Assembly (NCBI GenBank): GCA_051453625.1
Contig: JBOZIK010000001.1
Span: 145,440,221-145,504,220 of the forward strand
Direction: 5' to 3'
Origin: Welwitschia mirabilis
Taxonomy: Eukaryota; Gnetophyta; Gnetopsida; Welwitschiales
Length of the DNA: 64,000 nt
Positions 47,083 through 57,552 of the stretch are shown piece by piece; the stretch's first letter is position 1; each line of letters starts with the position of its first letter. Made by a program: the position numbers and the translations under genes. Below the pieces are notes generated by a model that was given only the letters and a program-made list of their open reading frames with translations, searched no databases and was not told where the DNA came from.

Positions 47083-48164
47083 TGTTAGGACTGACTATCC
47101 TAAAGGAAAGGGGTGAATAGGATAGCAAAGACTAGTTTTTACAATTTAAATCCTTAATGCTACATTTGCATAATATGCGATTTCAACCAAGTAACTACCT
47201 TCAAGACTCTTTCAAGTTATGAACATAGTATATAAAATATTCTTAAAGATATAATAATGCATGCTTAGGAGAGATAATAAATCAAAAATAACATGAACAC
47301 ATTACAAAGAAAATTGCCCTATTTTTCTTCATTTATAATGCAATCTTCTACTATAAATAAATGGGATTTTTACAGTTGTCCTCCATCAAAATAATTAGGA
47401 TTTTATGGTAATCCTTAGCCATCATTACAAGTCAAATCCTTAGCATGTAGCCCTAATGAAAAGCAGTAGGTAGAAAAGAAGAGATAGAGAGTAAATTACA
47501 ATTGAAGCACTATGGAAATTTTTTTTCAAAAAATGTATTATCAATAAAAATATTCAATTATATATAGAGGATAAATTATAGCTATAATAGGATACTAGAA
47601 CCAATGCAAATAACTATTGGAGTCCTTGAAATGGCCAGTTGGCATCCTTAAAAGAATTTGCAATGGTTATCAATACTCAACAACAAATATATTTACGCTG
47701 ACTATTAGCTTGATAGTCAAGCCTCACAAACTAGTGGTTGATCCTTCTTAATATATTTATCTTTTTCTAGTGAGGTGGTTAATCTCAAGTCTAGAGTTGA
47801 TCAACTACTATGCTATTTTCAAAGAAATTATATGGCTAGTCAACTTCTATATTTACCAGGTTGGCCTCCTACATATTGATGGTGGATCTGTTGATGATAT
47901 GGTAGATATTTTAAGAGTAACAAGTGATCAATGTCTATAGAATTCCATTCGACTGTTTGGAAATTTCTTACCATTTTAATTATTCGATTAGTGTATATTC
48001 ACTTTATGATTTATTTGACTTAACTTATGTTTTCATAAGATTTGACATATGCTCTAGAATGGCTTCGATAAGCATTTAGTATTAACCTATAAAATGCTAT
48101 TATTTCATTAGTTTACTAGATATTATTTGATGTGTTAGTAATAGATAAGTTGAGAGGTGCAATA
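47083..48164 (-). repeat. Element D 5' LTR
   Basis: Plus-strand start TGTTAGGACTGACTATCC, end ttgagaggtgcaata at 48,164. Element C lies immediately beyond. Pairs with 38,032-39,100. Confidence 0.9.
48160..48164. repeat. Target-site duplication of element C, left
   Basis: caata, versus taata at 55,560-55,564: one C/T difference. The site is the last bases of the D LTR. Confidence 0.7.
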
Positions 48165-49770
48165 TGATAGGATCGAGAACCCTGTTGTGAGGGGGTGTAG
48201 AGGGATTGAATGGGTTCTTAAAAATTATCAAAATACACTTACAATATAATAAAGACTTGCTTAAATAGATTGCTAGTAAATTTGTGCATACAAAGAAAAA
48301 CTGAAACTATTCAAAGTAATGAAACTAATATAAAGCATAAAGTACCAATCAGATGCATGCAAGATTTATAGTATTTAAGGAAACCTCCTACTTAACTCTC
48401 GATGATTATCTTATTACTAAGTTTGATTTGAATCTTTATTAACTCTTCTAGTTATTGCAGATTCAACTGTAACCTTTACACATGAAAGTTTATAGGCTAA
48501 GTCTTAATCTTTCTAATGGATTTTTGTAGGTTAAGACTCAAAATTTTAATGGAATTTTGCAGGCTAAGTCTCAACCTTTCAGAATATGTTGTAGTGATGA
48601 GAGAATGCCAAAATGTGCTGATATCACTCATTCTTTGGTACAATGATTTTAATGGAGCTCTTCTCTTATAAAAGATGCAACAGTGTAGTATAGGATTTAA
48701 CCTTGAATGTACAGATACAACAAATGATAGATCGTCCTTGGTTAGGAGTATAATGCCAAAATGCTATAGTAAGATCACAATATTAAGTCTTTTGATCAAG
48801 AGTCAAAAAGTTTTTTTTACTTATCTCTCTTGGCTATTTATATTGAAAACTTTTTAGGATTTATTACACTTGAAAATGCACTTCTAATAACTATAAGTGA
48901 CTAGAAAATGTATATCTAATGGATATATAATGGATAAAAAAATTTTGTATCCATTTCAGTCGGTCGATCCCTCAAAAGTTTAGTTGACCCCTCTTGGTAC
49001 TATGACTTAACAAGTTACCTGACTAAACTTTTTGATTGCCCCAGTTTCTGATGGCTCCATATCTGGTTGACCCCTTAGTATTTGGTTGACCCTCAGTGTC
49101 TAGTTAACCTCTATCCAATTGCCTATAATTTTGTCTAGTCATTCACTAGTTTGATAAAAGTTCATTTCAATTTTCTTGCATCAGATCCAGTCAACCCCTT
49201 CAGATGTCTAGTCGACCCCATGATGATTGACATAAGGATATCAGCTGCATAGTGCTTAGGTTCGGTTGACTCCTTTAAAGGTCTAGTTGATCCCTTCAAA
49301 GATCTGGTTGAACTCTTGATAATTGGTTTAGGAGTACTGTTCTCATATTCATAGATCCGGTCGATCCATTTATAGGTCTGATCTACTCCTTGACATTTAG
49401 TTCAAGGATACTATTCTTAGATTCACAAATCCGCTTAATCCTTTCATAGATCCTGTTGACCCCTTAAGACTCAGTTTAGGCATACTAGCTCTCAAAATCA
49501 CAAGTTAGGTTGATTCCTTAGCAATCCAATTAACCTATCTAAATTTAGTTCAATTCTGAGAGTATGCTCAGGTGAAGTCAAACACTTAAAAGTTCGATCG
49601 ATTCCTCAAAAGTGTAAGTGTACTTGACAGGTTTCTAGTAATCAGATTTTGATATTCATGGCTTTATCATCTGACATGCAAGTGGTTAATATCTTTTACA
49701 CAAGATACACACAAAGTTTACTACACAGAAAACATTAGTTTGATATCAATTGGCAAAACATAATCTAATA
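48165..49770 (-). repeat. Element C 3' LTR
   Basis: Plus-strand start TGATAGGATCGAGAACCCTG, end cataatctaata (TG end now TA). U3 contains an array of 'ggtcgaccccttaa'-like motifs (48,955-49,620), most within 20-45 bp of each other, and 'taagtctcaacctttc' repeats (48,500-48,590). Confidence 0.9.
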
Positions 49771-50280
49771 ATATCCCCTCTTTGACATTAATGAAAAATA
49801 ATACTTAGTTGTAAAACTATTTAAAACTAAGAAAACTCTCCCTTACAAAATGCCTATCATTATTTGCAAAAATATTAAGCCTTTTGAAAACAAAATAAAT
49901 ATAATTTGATAAGTCTAATTTTGTGTTAAAATAAAAATAATTTGAGGTATAAATTTGGAGAGTTAAGAAGAAAATATTTATGAAAAGAACATTTTAATCA
50001 CATAACTTTTATCACTTTGATTATTGATAATTTGAAATTCATTGCAAATATAAGATAAATATCATTTGGATCCTTATGTTTCAATAAAGAAAATTTTAAG
50101 CTTATATGGATCTTTGAATTGCACTAAAAAATATTTGAACCATAAATTGAAAGCATAAAATTAAGTGCATTTTTATTTCATTAAACATAAGTATTACAAA
50201 GTAAGAGTGCTCATTAAAAACATACTACATCTAAAAGCGTAAGTAATAAAGAGACATACAAATAATTCTCCCTCTTTTAA
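49771..50280 (-). other. Element C 3' non-coding region with two polypurine tracts
   Basis: A PPT abuts the LTR (minus-strand gtcaaagaggggat, 49,773-49,786). A second PPT-like tract (minus-strand ttaaaagagggagaa, 50,266-50,280) lies 495 bp away. The same pair occurs in B with 455-bp spacing. Confidence 0.75.
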
Positions 50281-50282
50281 CA

Positions 50283-51410
50283 TTAATGAAAAAGAAGAGA
50301 AAAAAAGAATACAAGCAAAAACATAATTAAATGTAAAACTCTAATAAGATTTCTCCTTTTCTCCTTCTTCCTCTTTAGATTATTCTTTAAAATCTTCTTC
50401 TTCTTATTCTCCTCCTCCCATGCCTGCTGAGCTAATGGCTTATGCCAAAGTATCAACAATTTCATACCCAGTTGCTATGAGGGCTTTTTTAATATGTATG
50501 GTACAAGAATCAATCCATTTAAGGTATGAAAGAGTCTCATTAAGAGAGGATTTCTTTAGAGAGGGTGATTTTGAGGACTTCGTAGAAGGGGTAAAGATGT
50601 GCATGCGGGATAGCATTACATGCCCAATGGGTGCCATAGGTTGAAGGGTTTCAAGCTTAAAATAAAAAGGTACAAAAAAATTATGACATAAATTTGTGAT
50701 AAGCATAGAGTAGGGTAAGGACCTAATCCTATGATACTCCAACTGAGAGATCATATTCTTCAGTATGATGACAGGATCATCAATAGAATTCTCAGTCCTT
50801 ACCAAATACATTAGATATTCTTTATAGCTAAAGACCTCATCATGATGCCACACTAATTGCAAAAAATTATAAGTAAAGACTAAATGAAGAAAATGGTATT
50901 TGGATGTAAGCAAGGAAGTGGAAATGATGTGTTTTCAAGTGTGAGTCTTATCATAGATCTCCATTTCTATTGCTAACTTATCTTCCATGGAATCATGAAG
51001 AGGTAAAAACTCTTTATAGTCACCTCTAAGAAGATTAGTAAGATTAGACATGAGATTTATAGTGATCCTTAACCTCTTCTCCAAAACAAGGATTTTAAGA
51101 GTTCTTGAATTATAATCATAAGTTGCATTGCAATAAAATATATGAGTAATAAAAAGATAAGTAAAACTAGAAACATCAATGAAATAACCAAGATATTGAT
51201 TTTTCAAGAGATAAATCACCTCTTTAAGATCTCTAAGCTCTAAAGTAGCCATGGACTATTCTTAACAGATAGGCTTATTTTCAAACTTCTTTAAAAAATT
51301 CTCAATATCCTCCTCATACATCCCTTGGTAGAAGTAAGATGGATCTCTTTCTATAGTGTTTTTTACTTTCTTTCTTGAAGAGCTTTAAGACATTTCAACC
51401 TTTCCACTAG
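50283..51410 (-). pseudogene. Element C extra 3' ORF (putative plant transposon protein domain)
   Basis: Nearly open over 370 codons. The N-part starts near 51,395 (SSSRKKVKNTIERDPSYFYQ) and runs into the open frame 50,935-51,252: ELRDLKEVIYLLKNQYLGYF, then TYLFITHIFYCNATYDYNS, LKILVLEKRLRI. After one frameshift the frame 50,440-50,913 gives WHHDEVFSYKEYLMYLV, ENSIDDPVIILKNMI and RIRSLPYSMLITNLCHNFFV. The 'F-Y-x-N-x...G', 'H-x-D-E-V' and 'S-L-P-Y-x-x-L-I-T' signature is that of the putative plant transposon protein domain. The C-terminus is Lys/Glu-rich (EEENKKKKILKNNLKRKKEK), perhaps nucleic-acid binding. Function unknown. It is the best-preserved coding sequence in the window. Confidence 0.75.
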
Positions 51411-51779
51411 AGCTTGGAAGCAAGAAAAACAAAAGAAAATCAGTAGATCTAAGAGCAAATATCTAGATTTGGAGAAAAATCTCTAGATTTGAGAGGCAAA
51501 GAAGGCTAGAACACAATGAAAATGAATTAGAAACACCATTTTTTTATAGAAATGGTGAAATAGAACAAGTTGAAGAATGAAATTGGGTTCATCGATAGTA
51601 CTTCTACACTATATCCGTTAGCTTTAATCAACTAGTTAAAGTTTTAGTCGATTTGTGAAGATGCAGGTCTATAGTACATGAAGATATTTAAGCAACTAAG
51701 CTTTTAGGCTAGTTGACTGAAGAAATCCGGTCAACCAAATTATGGATCCAATTGACCACACTGCAATCAGCTAGAGGAC

Positions 51780-52340
51780 AATGAGTTAACCTCCATTTCA
51801 TGTTTGTAATCAATAAAAATATTGTATAAATGGGATTTCACATTATTATTTTCAAAAAAATGTTTAATTATAATGAATTTTAAACTAATTTTTCCATTAT
51901 TAATGTTTTAGTTCACATATTTTAACTGATCATTGTACAAATTTACATGAGCATCTACTCTATAAAAATTATCTACTCGATTTGCTGTAAGGATAATAAT
52001 TTTTGATTTCTCATGCATAATTTTACATTTCAATTTTTCAAAAACTATTTTGTGACCTTTGTCAAATAATTGACTAATACTTAATAAGTTATACTTTAGA
52101 CTGTTTACATAGAATACATCATTAAGTTTAGATAACTTACCTCATTCAATGCATCTAATACCTTCTATTCTTGCCTTTTTATTATTTTCAAAAGTAACAT
52201 CTACTCCATAAATACTTCTCAAGTGTTAAAAATTTGATCTTTCTCCTATCATATACCTTGAGCATCAACTGTCTAAGTAGTAAATGCTTGCACTTGATCC
52301 TTTTAGAGTTGTCTGTGTTAAAAGAATTTTAAGATTATTA
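51780..52340 (-). pseudogene. Element C protease and start of GAG_pre-integrase
   Basis: Minus strand: YYLDS (about 52,285; the Gly of DSG lost to a stop), CSRYMIGERSNF, VDVTFENNKKARIEGI, LNDVFYVNSLKYNLLSISQL (52,075-52,135), FDKGHKIVFEKLKCKIMHEK. After VDNFYRVDAHVNL (about 51,945) homology to B ends; the WHK zinc-finger motif and integrase are missing. The adjacent 51,600-51,780 carries LTR-like 'gttgaccgga' motifs comparable with 31,735-31,790 of B, which marks the far side of the deletion. Confidence 0.8.
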
Positions 52341-52652
52341 GCTCTTACCTACTTAGTCTTATTAGACTTATTTAATATACTTATTTTTGGAACAAACTTA
52401 AATGGTAAAGATTTCACTAAATTTAATAATAGCATTAACTTTATAATAATGTAAAATATCTTTAAATGTCTAATTCTTTCATAAAAATTACAAGAAACTC
52501 TAGAAGTAAACTTTTGTTTATCTATTTTTTTAAATTTGAGAAATGAAGCCATTACTTGATTTGTCTCAAGTAGGTTTTCCAACTCCAAGCATATGTTCTA
52601 ACTTAGAAGAACCACCAGAAAATTTATTAACAGAAAAAGATAAATCCTTTAC

Positions 52653-53222
52653 TTATGACAAGAGATTAAAGTTATTAGATTTGAGTAATTTATACTTTAG
52701 TTCTATTTCCTTCTTTTCTTTGATGAGTGACTTTACTTCTTTGTTTAGATCATCTATCTTTTTTACTAGCTTTTCACATTCCTTATATAGTTTATGAAAC
52801 ATATCTTCTAGCTCATTCTGATCTTCATTAATTATGTCTAAGTCATCAGGCTCTGAACTACTAAGTATGTTCTGAAGTGGTTGTATAATTGCCATGAAGG
52901 ATAGTCTTCTATATCTATCTAATTTTTGATCTAAACTGCTATTATCATTCTCATCCTCATTGTCCCATGTTGTAACAAAAGAATAATTTCTTGATTTTCT
53001 ATTATTTCTTTTGATGTTTGGGCACTCATTTGCTATGTGTCCAAATCCTTTACAAGAGTAGCATTGGATCTCTTTATCTTTATCTTGCTCCTTCCTGTAT
53101 TTCCAATGGCTTCTTTTCAAGCTTATACTTGGCTCACCTTCCTTTTTACTTCTATGTAAAAACATCCTAAATCTTCTAGCTAGGAAAGCTACTTCATCAT
53201 CATCATCTAAGTCTTCATCCAA
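52653..53222 (-). pseudogene. Element C gag C-terminal half with intact zinc knuckle
   Basis: A 189-codon open frame. It holds DDDEVAFLARRFRMFLHRSK, the zinc knuckle CYSCKGFGHIANEC (CX2CX4HX4C, all ligands present), then PDDLDIINEDQNELEDMFHK and the coiled coil KKIDDLNKEVKSLIKEKKEI. It is the only intact CCHC knuckle in the window. A stop precedes MDEDL, and the N-terminal half continues upstream in broken frames. Confidence 0.88.
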
Positions 53223-53950
53223 CTTTTCAGACTTGTATTCTTCCTACACACATTTCAACGTAATATCTTTCTTCTTATCTTTAGTAAATTTAAATTCATA
53301 AGTTTATAAATTACCTTGTAGCTCTTTTAGTACCATTGCATTTATGTTAATGCTTTCCTTGATAGCTATGATTTTTGGTTTAAATCTCTTTGATAGAGAT
53401 ATTAGTACCTTTCTTACAACCTTTACTTCATCCAACTACTTTTTAAAACTTGTCATAGAGTTTACAATGTCTGTGAGTCTTGCAAAGAACTCCTTAAAGT
53501 CTCCTCCTCGTCTATGTGGATGTTTTCAAATCTAGAAATGAGAATTTAAAGCTTAGCTTGCTTTACAGTTGAAGTTCCTTTATGCACTACCTTAAATATA
53601 TCCAAAGCCTTATTAGCATGATTACAATTCATTATACATTTAGACATATTTTCATAGACTGCATAAAATATCACATTAAGAGCATAGAGGTCTTTAGTGG
53701 CTTTGGTTTTGTTATGGTATTCTATTGATCTTAAGATTTGGAACTAAAGTAGTATTACCATTGGCATATGTTTTTGGCAACATAGGCATAGAATAACACT
53801 TGTAGATAACTTTTTCTATATTTGCATCTAGGGATCTAAGAAAAATTTTCATTTTAGCTTTCTAATATGTATAGTTTAACCCATCAAAAAAGGGTGGATG
53901 ACTAGTAGAAAAACCATAAGAGGGATTACTCATTATAAGATTCTAAAGTC
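53223..53950 (-). pseudogene. Element C gag N-terminal half
   Basis: Starts MSNPSYGFSTSH (53,940) and reads FDGLNYTY-KAKMKIFLRSL, typical of the copia gag N-terminus (W replaced by a stop), then continues in three frames with ...RLCGCF, where the frame is broken. No frame is long enough to be expressed. Confidence 0.75.
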
Positions 53951-53984
53951 TAGATCGGTTAAAATCTAAAAAAAGACTTAACTT

Positions 53985-53999
53985 AGCTCTAATACTAAT
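53985..53999 (-). promoter_or_regulatory. Element C primer-binding site (decayed)
   Basis: Minus-strand attagtattagagct, adjacent to the 5' LTR end at 54,000; a G-to-A decayed iMet tRNA site. Confidence 0.8.
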
Positions 54000-55559
54000 T
54001 GATAGGATCGAGAACCCTAGAGGGGAGGGGATGAATAGGTTCTTAAGAATTATCTAAATAAACTTACAATATAACAAAGGCTTGCTTGAAATAGAGTTTT
54101 AGTAAATTCATGCATAAAAAGAAAAACTAAAAGTATTCAAAGTAATAAAACTAAAAAAAAGCATAAAGTACCGATCAGATGCACACAAGATTTATAGTGA
54201 TTCAAAAAACCTCCTACTCCACTTTTGATGATCAGTTTTATTACCACGCCTGATCCAAATCTTTGTTAACTCTTCTAGGTATTATAGATTCACCTATCAC
54301 CTTTACACACAAGCTTTTATAGGCTAAGTCTTAACCTTTCTAATGGACTTTTGTAGGCTAAGTCTCAACCTTTCAACTGACTTTTACAGGTCAAGTCGTA
54401 ACCTTTCATAATGTATTGTAGTGATAAGAAAATTTCAAGATGCACTAATATCACTTGTTCTTCAGTACAATGATTTCAATAGAACTATTCTTCTATAAAA
54501 GATTTAATAGTATAGTATAAGATCTGATCTTGAATGTACAGATACAACAAATTATAAATTATCCTTAGTCAGGAGTACAATGCCAATATGCTTTAGTAAA
54601 TATCATAATAATAAGTCCTTTGATCAAGAGTCAAAAAGTATTTTTTAGTCATCTTTCTCTTGGCTATTTATATTGGAAGGATTTTAGGATTTATTACAAT
54701 TGGAAATATAGTTCTAATGGTTAGAAATGACTAGAAAAGGGATATCTAATGGAAACATAATAAATAGAAAATTTCATTTCTATTCTAGCCGATTGACCCC
54801 TCAAAAGTCCGGTCGACCCCTCTTGGTACTATGACTCACACAAGTCACCCAAGCGAACTTTTTGATCATCCCAGATTCTTATGGATTCATGTCTAGTTAA
54901 CCTCTTAGGGTTCAGTTGATCCCCATCTGATTACCCACAATTCTGTTTGGCCAGTCATTAGTCTTGATAAAAGTTCATTTTAATTTTCCTGCATCAGGTT
55001 TAGTCGATCCCTTTAGGTGTTCAGTCGACCTTGTGATGATCGCACAGAGATATTAGTTGCATAGTACTCAAGTCTAGTCAACCCCTTTAAAGGTCTGGTT
55101 AACCCCTTGATAATTAGTTTAGAAGTACTATTCTCAGGTTCATAGATCTGATTGCTCCCTTCATAGATCTGATCAATCCCTGGACATTTAGTTCTAAGAT
55201 ACTATTCCCAGGTTCACAAATCTAGTCGACCCTTTATAGTTTTGGTCGATTCCTTAAGACTCAATTCAGGGATACTGGCTCTTAGGATCACATGTTCAAT
55301 CAATCCCTCAGAAATCTAGTCGACCCCTATAAATTTAGTTTAATTTTAAGAGTATGCTCCAGGTGCAGTTGACCCCTTGAAAGTTTGATGGACTTTTCAA
55401 GAGGTTAAGTAAACTTGACAATTTTTTAGTGATCAGATTTTAACATTCATGGATTCAACATCTAACTTACAAGTGGCTAATATTTTCTATACAATATGCA
55501 CAAAATTTGCTACACAGAAAACATTAGTTTGACATGAATTAACAAAACATAATCTAACA
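54000..55559 (-). repeat. Element C 5' LTR
   Basis: 1,560 bp. Plus-strand start TGATAGGATCGAGAACCCTA and end cataatctaaca, so the original TG...CA ends survive. Carries the same arrays of gtcgacc-like motifs (54,785-55,400) as the 3' LTR. Confidence 0.92.
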
Positions 55560-55564
55560 TAATA
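55560..55564. repeat. Target-site duplication of element C, right
   Basis: taata, one difference from caata at 48,160. Confidence 0.7.
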
Positions 55565-57530
55565 GTCCTCATATGTCTTATTTTTCTTCCTTTAGAGTGG
55601 TATAGGCATTTTTTTAAATTTATTTCTACTTCTAGTGGTAATTGTCCTTACTTCTTCATGAATTTTTTTACTAGGGTTTAACTCACCTTATAATGGTAAT
55701 CCTAGCTATTATTTTTATATCAGATCCATGAACATAATTCCATGTTTTTAAATTTCTCATTCATTAGATTTATTTATTATATAATACCTTTAATTATAGT
55801 TTACTAGTAGTAAAATTTACCTAAATATAAAATTTATATTATTTCTCTGATAAGGTCTATAGTGGGGTCTAAAATTTCTAGGCATCATGGTTGGTATTAG
55901 TTAAAAATTTTGATTTTCTTATCATTATACTATTGAGTAGGTCATTATATTATTTTGTTAAGGTGATATATTGGATGAAAAAGGAATGTTTCCTTGGATG
56001 ATAGCAACCATATCTTTTACATAGACTAGTATGTATTACCAAGCCCCAAAAGATTAAGCTTAGAAAGTGAACAAATTTCTACATTTTCTATACTCGATGC
56101 ACTTGTCTCAAGTTGGGGTTATGGTTGTAATCGGCTACTACAGGGTTATGGCTATGGTTTAATAACTATAAGGATTGGTTATGGCTACAATGGTGGGTAA
56201 GATGGGTGTGATTTTATCATGAGATTTATTAAGTTCTGCATCATTTCTTCCATGTTCTTAACCTTATTCATGAGCCATTACTACTTGTTTTAGTCAAGTG
56301 GGTCATCTCTTACTTTGATAAACTAACTCTTCTAAAATCCTAAAGGTTTTTTTGGTGTTTTATTTAAAATATTTCCTCTTGATAATATACCTATCTAATG
56401 CTTTAATGAAAATCTAGAGAAGTTAATAAGAGGAAACCCATGTTGTGTATTACATTTTCATAACCTACAAAATCGCTCATAAGTTTCTTTGTAATTTTCT
56501 TACTATTTCTATTAAAAACTCATGAGTTATTTCCTAAGACTAGATGATTTATCATCTAAAAGAAATTTTCTCATAAAAGCATTTTTGAATTCCTCCTAGG
56601 TTTAGATAGGATTTTGCATGATTTACACTTAAAAGTCTGCTTTATATTTTAAGGTGGTTCTAAAAGTGATCATATGAGTTCTATCAGTGATCATAGGAGC
56701 TAGTAAATCCATTATATTTTCAAACTCAATTAAATTTATCATTAACTCTTCTCCATTAGTTCTATAAAAAGCAGGTGAAAGCTATATATTTTTGATTTTG
56801 ATGTTTGGTCTACAACATAACACTAATGGTTCATCATAAATTTATTCTTATTGAAAATTTAAAGCCTTAGTGTAGCTCTGATTTGGATTGCATTTCCTAT
56901 GTTTCTTGTAATTTTAAAATTGCTAAATCATTTAAGAATTGTAGAGGTAGCTTTGATTGGTGTTGTAAAGCTAAATTATTCTCTTGAATTACATGGTAAT
57001 CCTCTAAGATACGTAGTTAGTGTTGTAAGATTTTAACTAGCTATTGGTGATCTTGTTAGTTGGAATGAATAAGTAGGATTTATAGTTTAAATGAAGACAT
57101 CACTAGTCTCAATCATGATGTTAATGTTTGCTATGATGTACCCTAGGTTTTCTTACAGAGTTGAGTTGGAGGTTTGTACTTGACTCATTAACCTAGAAAA
57201 TACAAAAGATTGCCATGTGATCATGGATATGTTACTTTGTAATGCTTCCTCTATGTCATTCTTTTTTATTTTCATTTCTTATTGGATTTATTGTTGAATA
57301 TGTTCAAGCACATATGAGGGTTCCCTTGGAGGATGCAATATAACTAAGTATTAATGGACATATGGGCTTATTGTGTGAATGTCTTCTATTGCTCCTTCTA
57401 GGATGGTATCATAACTCCCTGACTTCATTCTTATGCTAGCTATAGGTGGGTATATAATGTAGTTGTTTATGTTATTATGTTTATTTTATTAAAAATTTAA
57501 TAAAAGCCAACTACTTCTTGTAAATATTAT
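55565..57530 (-). pseudogene. Gypsy E gag
   Basis: Minus strand, many stops. Retrotrans_gag blocks: EEFKNAFMRKFLLDDKSS (56,545-56,600), ENYKETYERFCRL (56,480-56,520), QHGFPLINFSRFSL (about 56,420-56,450), NILNKTPKKP (about 56,350). A C-terminal region of WLMNKVKNMEEMMQNLINLM (56,230-56,290) is the helix that follows gag in Athila/Tat elements. The basic end near 55,570 (KKNKTYED) continues in the protease region at 38,031 across the D/C insertion. Confidence 0.8.
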
Positions 57531-57552
57531 GGGTTTGCAACAACGTCGAGAT
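57531..57552 (-). promoter_or_regulatory. Candidate Gypsy E primer-binding site
   Basis: Minus-strand tcgacgttgttgcaaaccc resembles, with several changes, the Asp-tRNA site TGGCGCCGTTGCCGGGGA used by Athila/Tat elements. Position upstream of gag is right. Confidence 0.4.

Larger units (their letters stand above)
38032..48164 (-). mobile_element. Copia element D, complete structure, broken
   Basis: Minus-oriented Ty1/copia element with both LTRs (1,069 and 1,082 bp), PBS, gag with decayed zinc knuckle, protease, integrase, RT, RNase H and an extra ORF before the 3' LTR. It is inserted in Gypsy E. The flanking 5-mers (atcat at 38,027; gtcct at 55,565 beyond C) agree at 3 of 5 positions, so the TSD is eroded at best. 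The extra ORF downstream of RNase H is a hallmark of the Sirevirus group. Confidence 0.9.
48165..55559 (-). mobile_element. Copia element C: gag-protease plus extra ORF, no INT/RT/RNase H
   Basis: Minus-oriented element with both LTRs (1,606 and 1,560 bp) of the same family as B, a PBS and a PPT. Its 4.2-kb internal region holds gag with an intact zinc knuckle, protease and the start of GAG_pre-integrase, then jumps to an extra ORF of the plant-transposon-protein type. Integrase, RT and RNase H (about 3.5 kb in B) are absent. It is therefore a structurally non-autonomous element that still carries protein-coding capacity. Confidence 0.88.
34735..57552 (-). mobile_element. Gypsy element E (Athila/Tat-like), split by D and C
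   Basis: Minus-oriented Ty3/gypsy internal region in the order gag (57.4-55.57 kb), protease, RT, RNase H, integrase (38.03-34.74 kb). Between gag and protease lies copia D with C at its edge (38,032-55,559). The domain order RT-RH-INT establishes Gypsy; gag similarity and a candidate Asp-tRNA-like PBS suggest the Athila/Tat group. No 3' LTR is visible: the element is cut at about 34,735. The 5' LTR probably occupies 57,553-59,869. Confidence 0.85.

Noticed and set aside
50283-51410. Host gene captured by element C
   Set aside because: The signature fits a domain known mainly from plant retroelements, and D carries a relative in the same position, so a retroelement component is the simpler reading.
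38027-55569. Clean target duplication for element D
   Set aside because: The flanking 5-mers atcat and gtcct agree at only three positions; it may be an eroded TSD but cannot be claimed.
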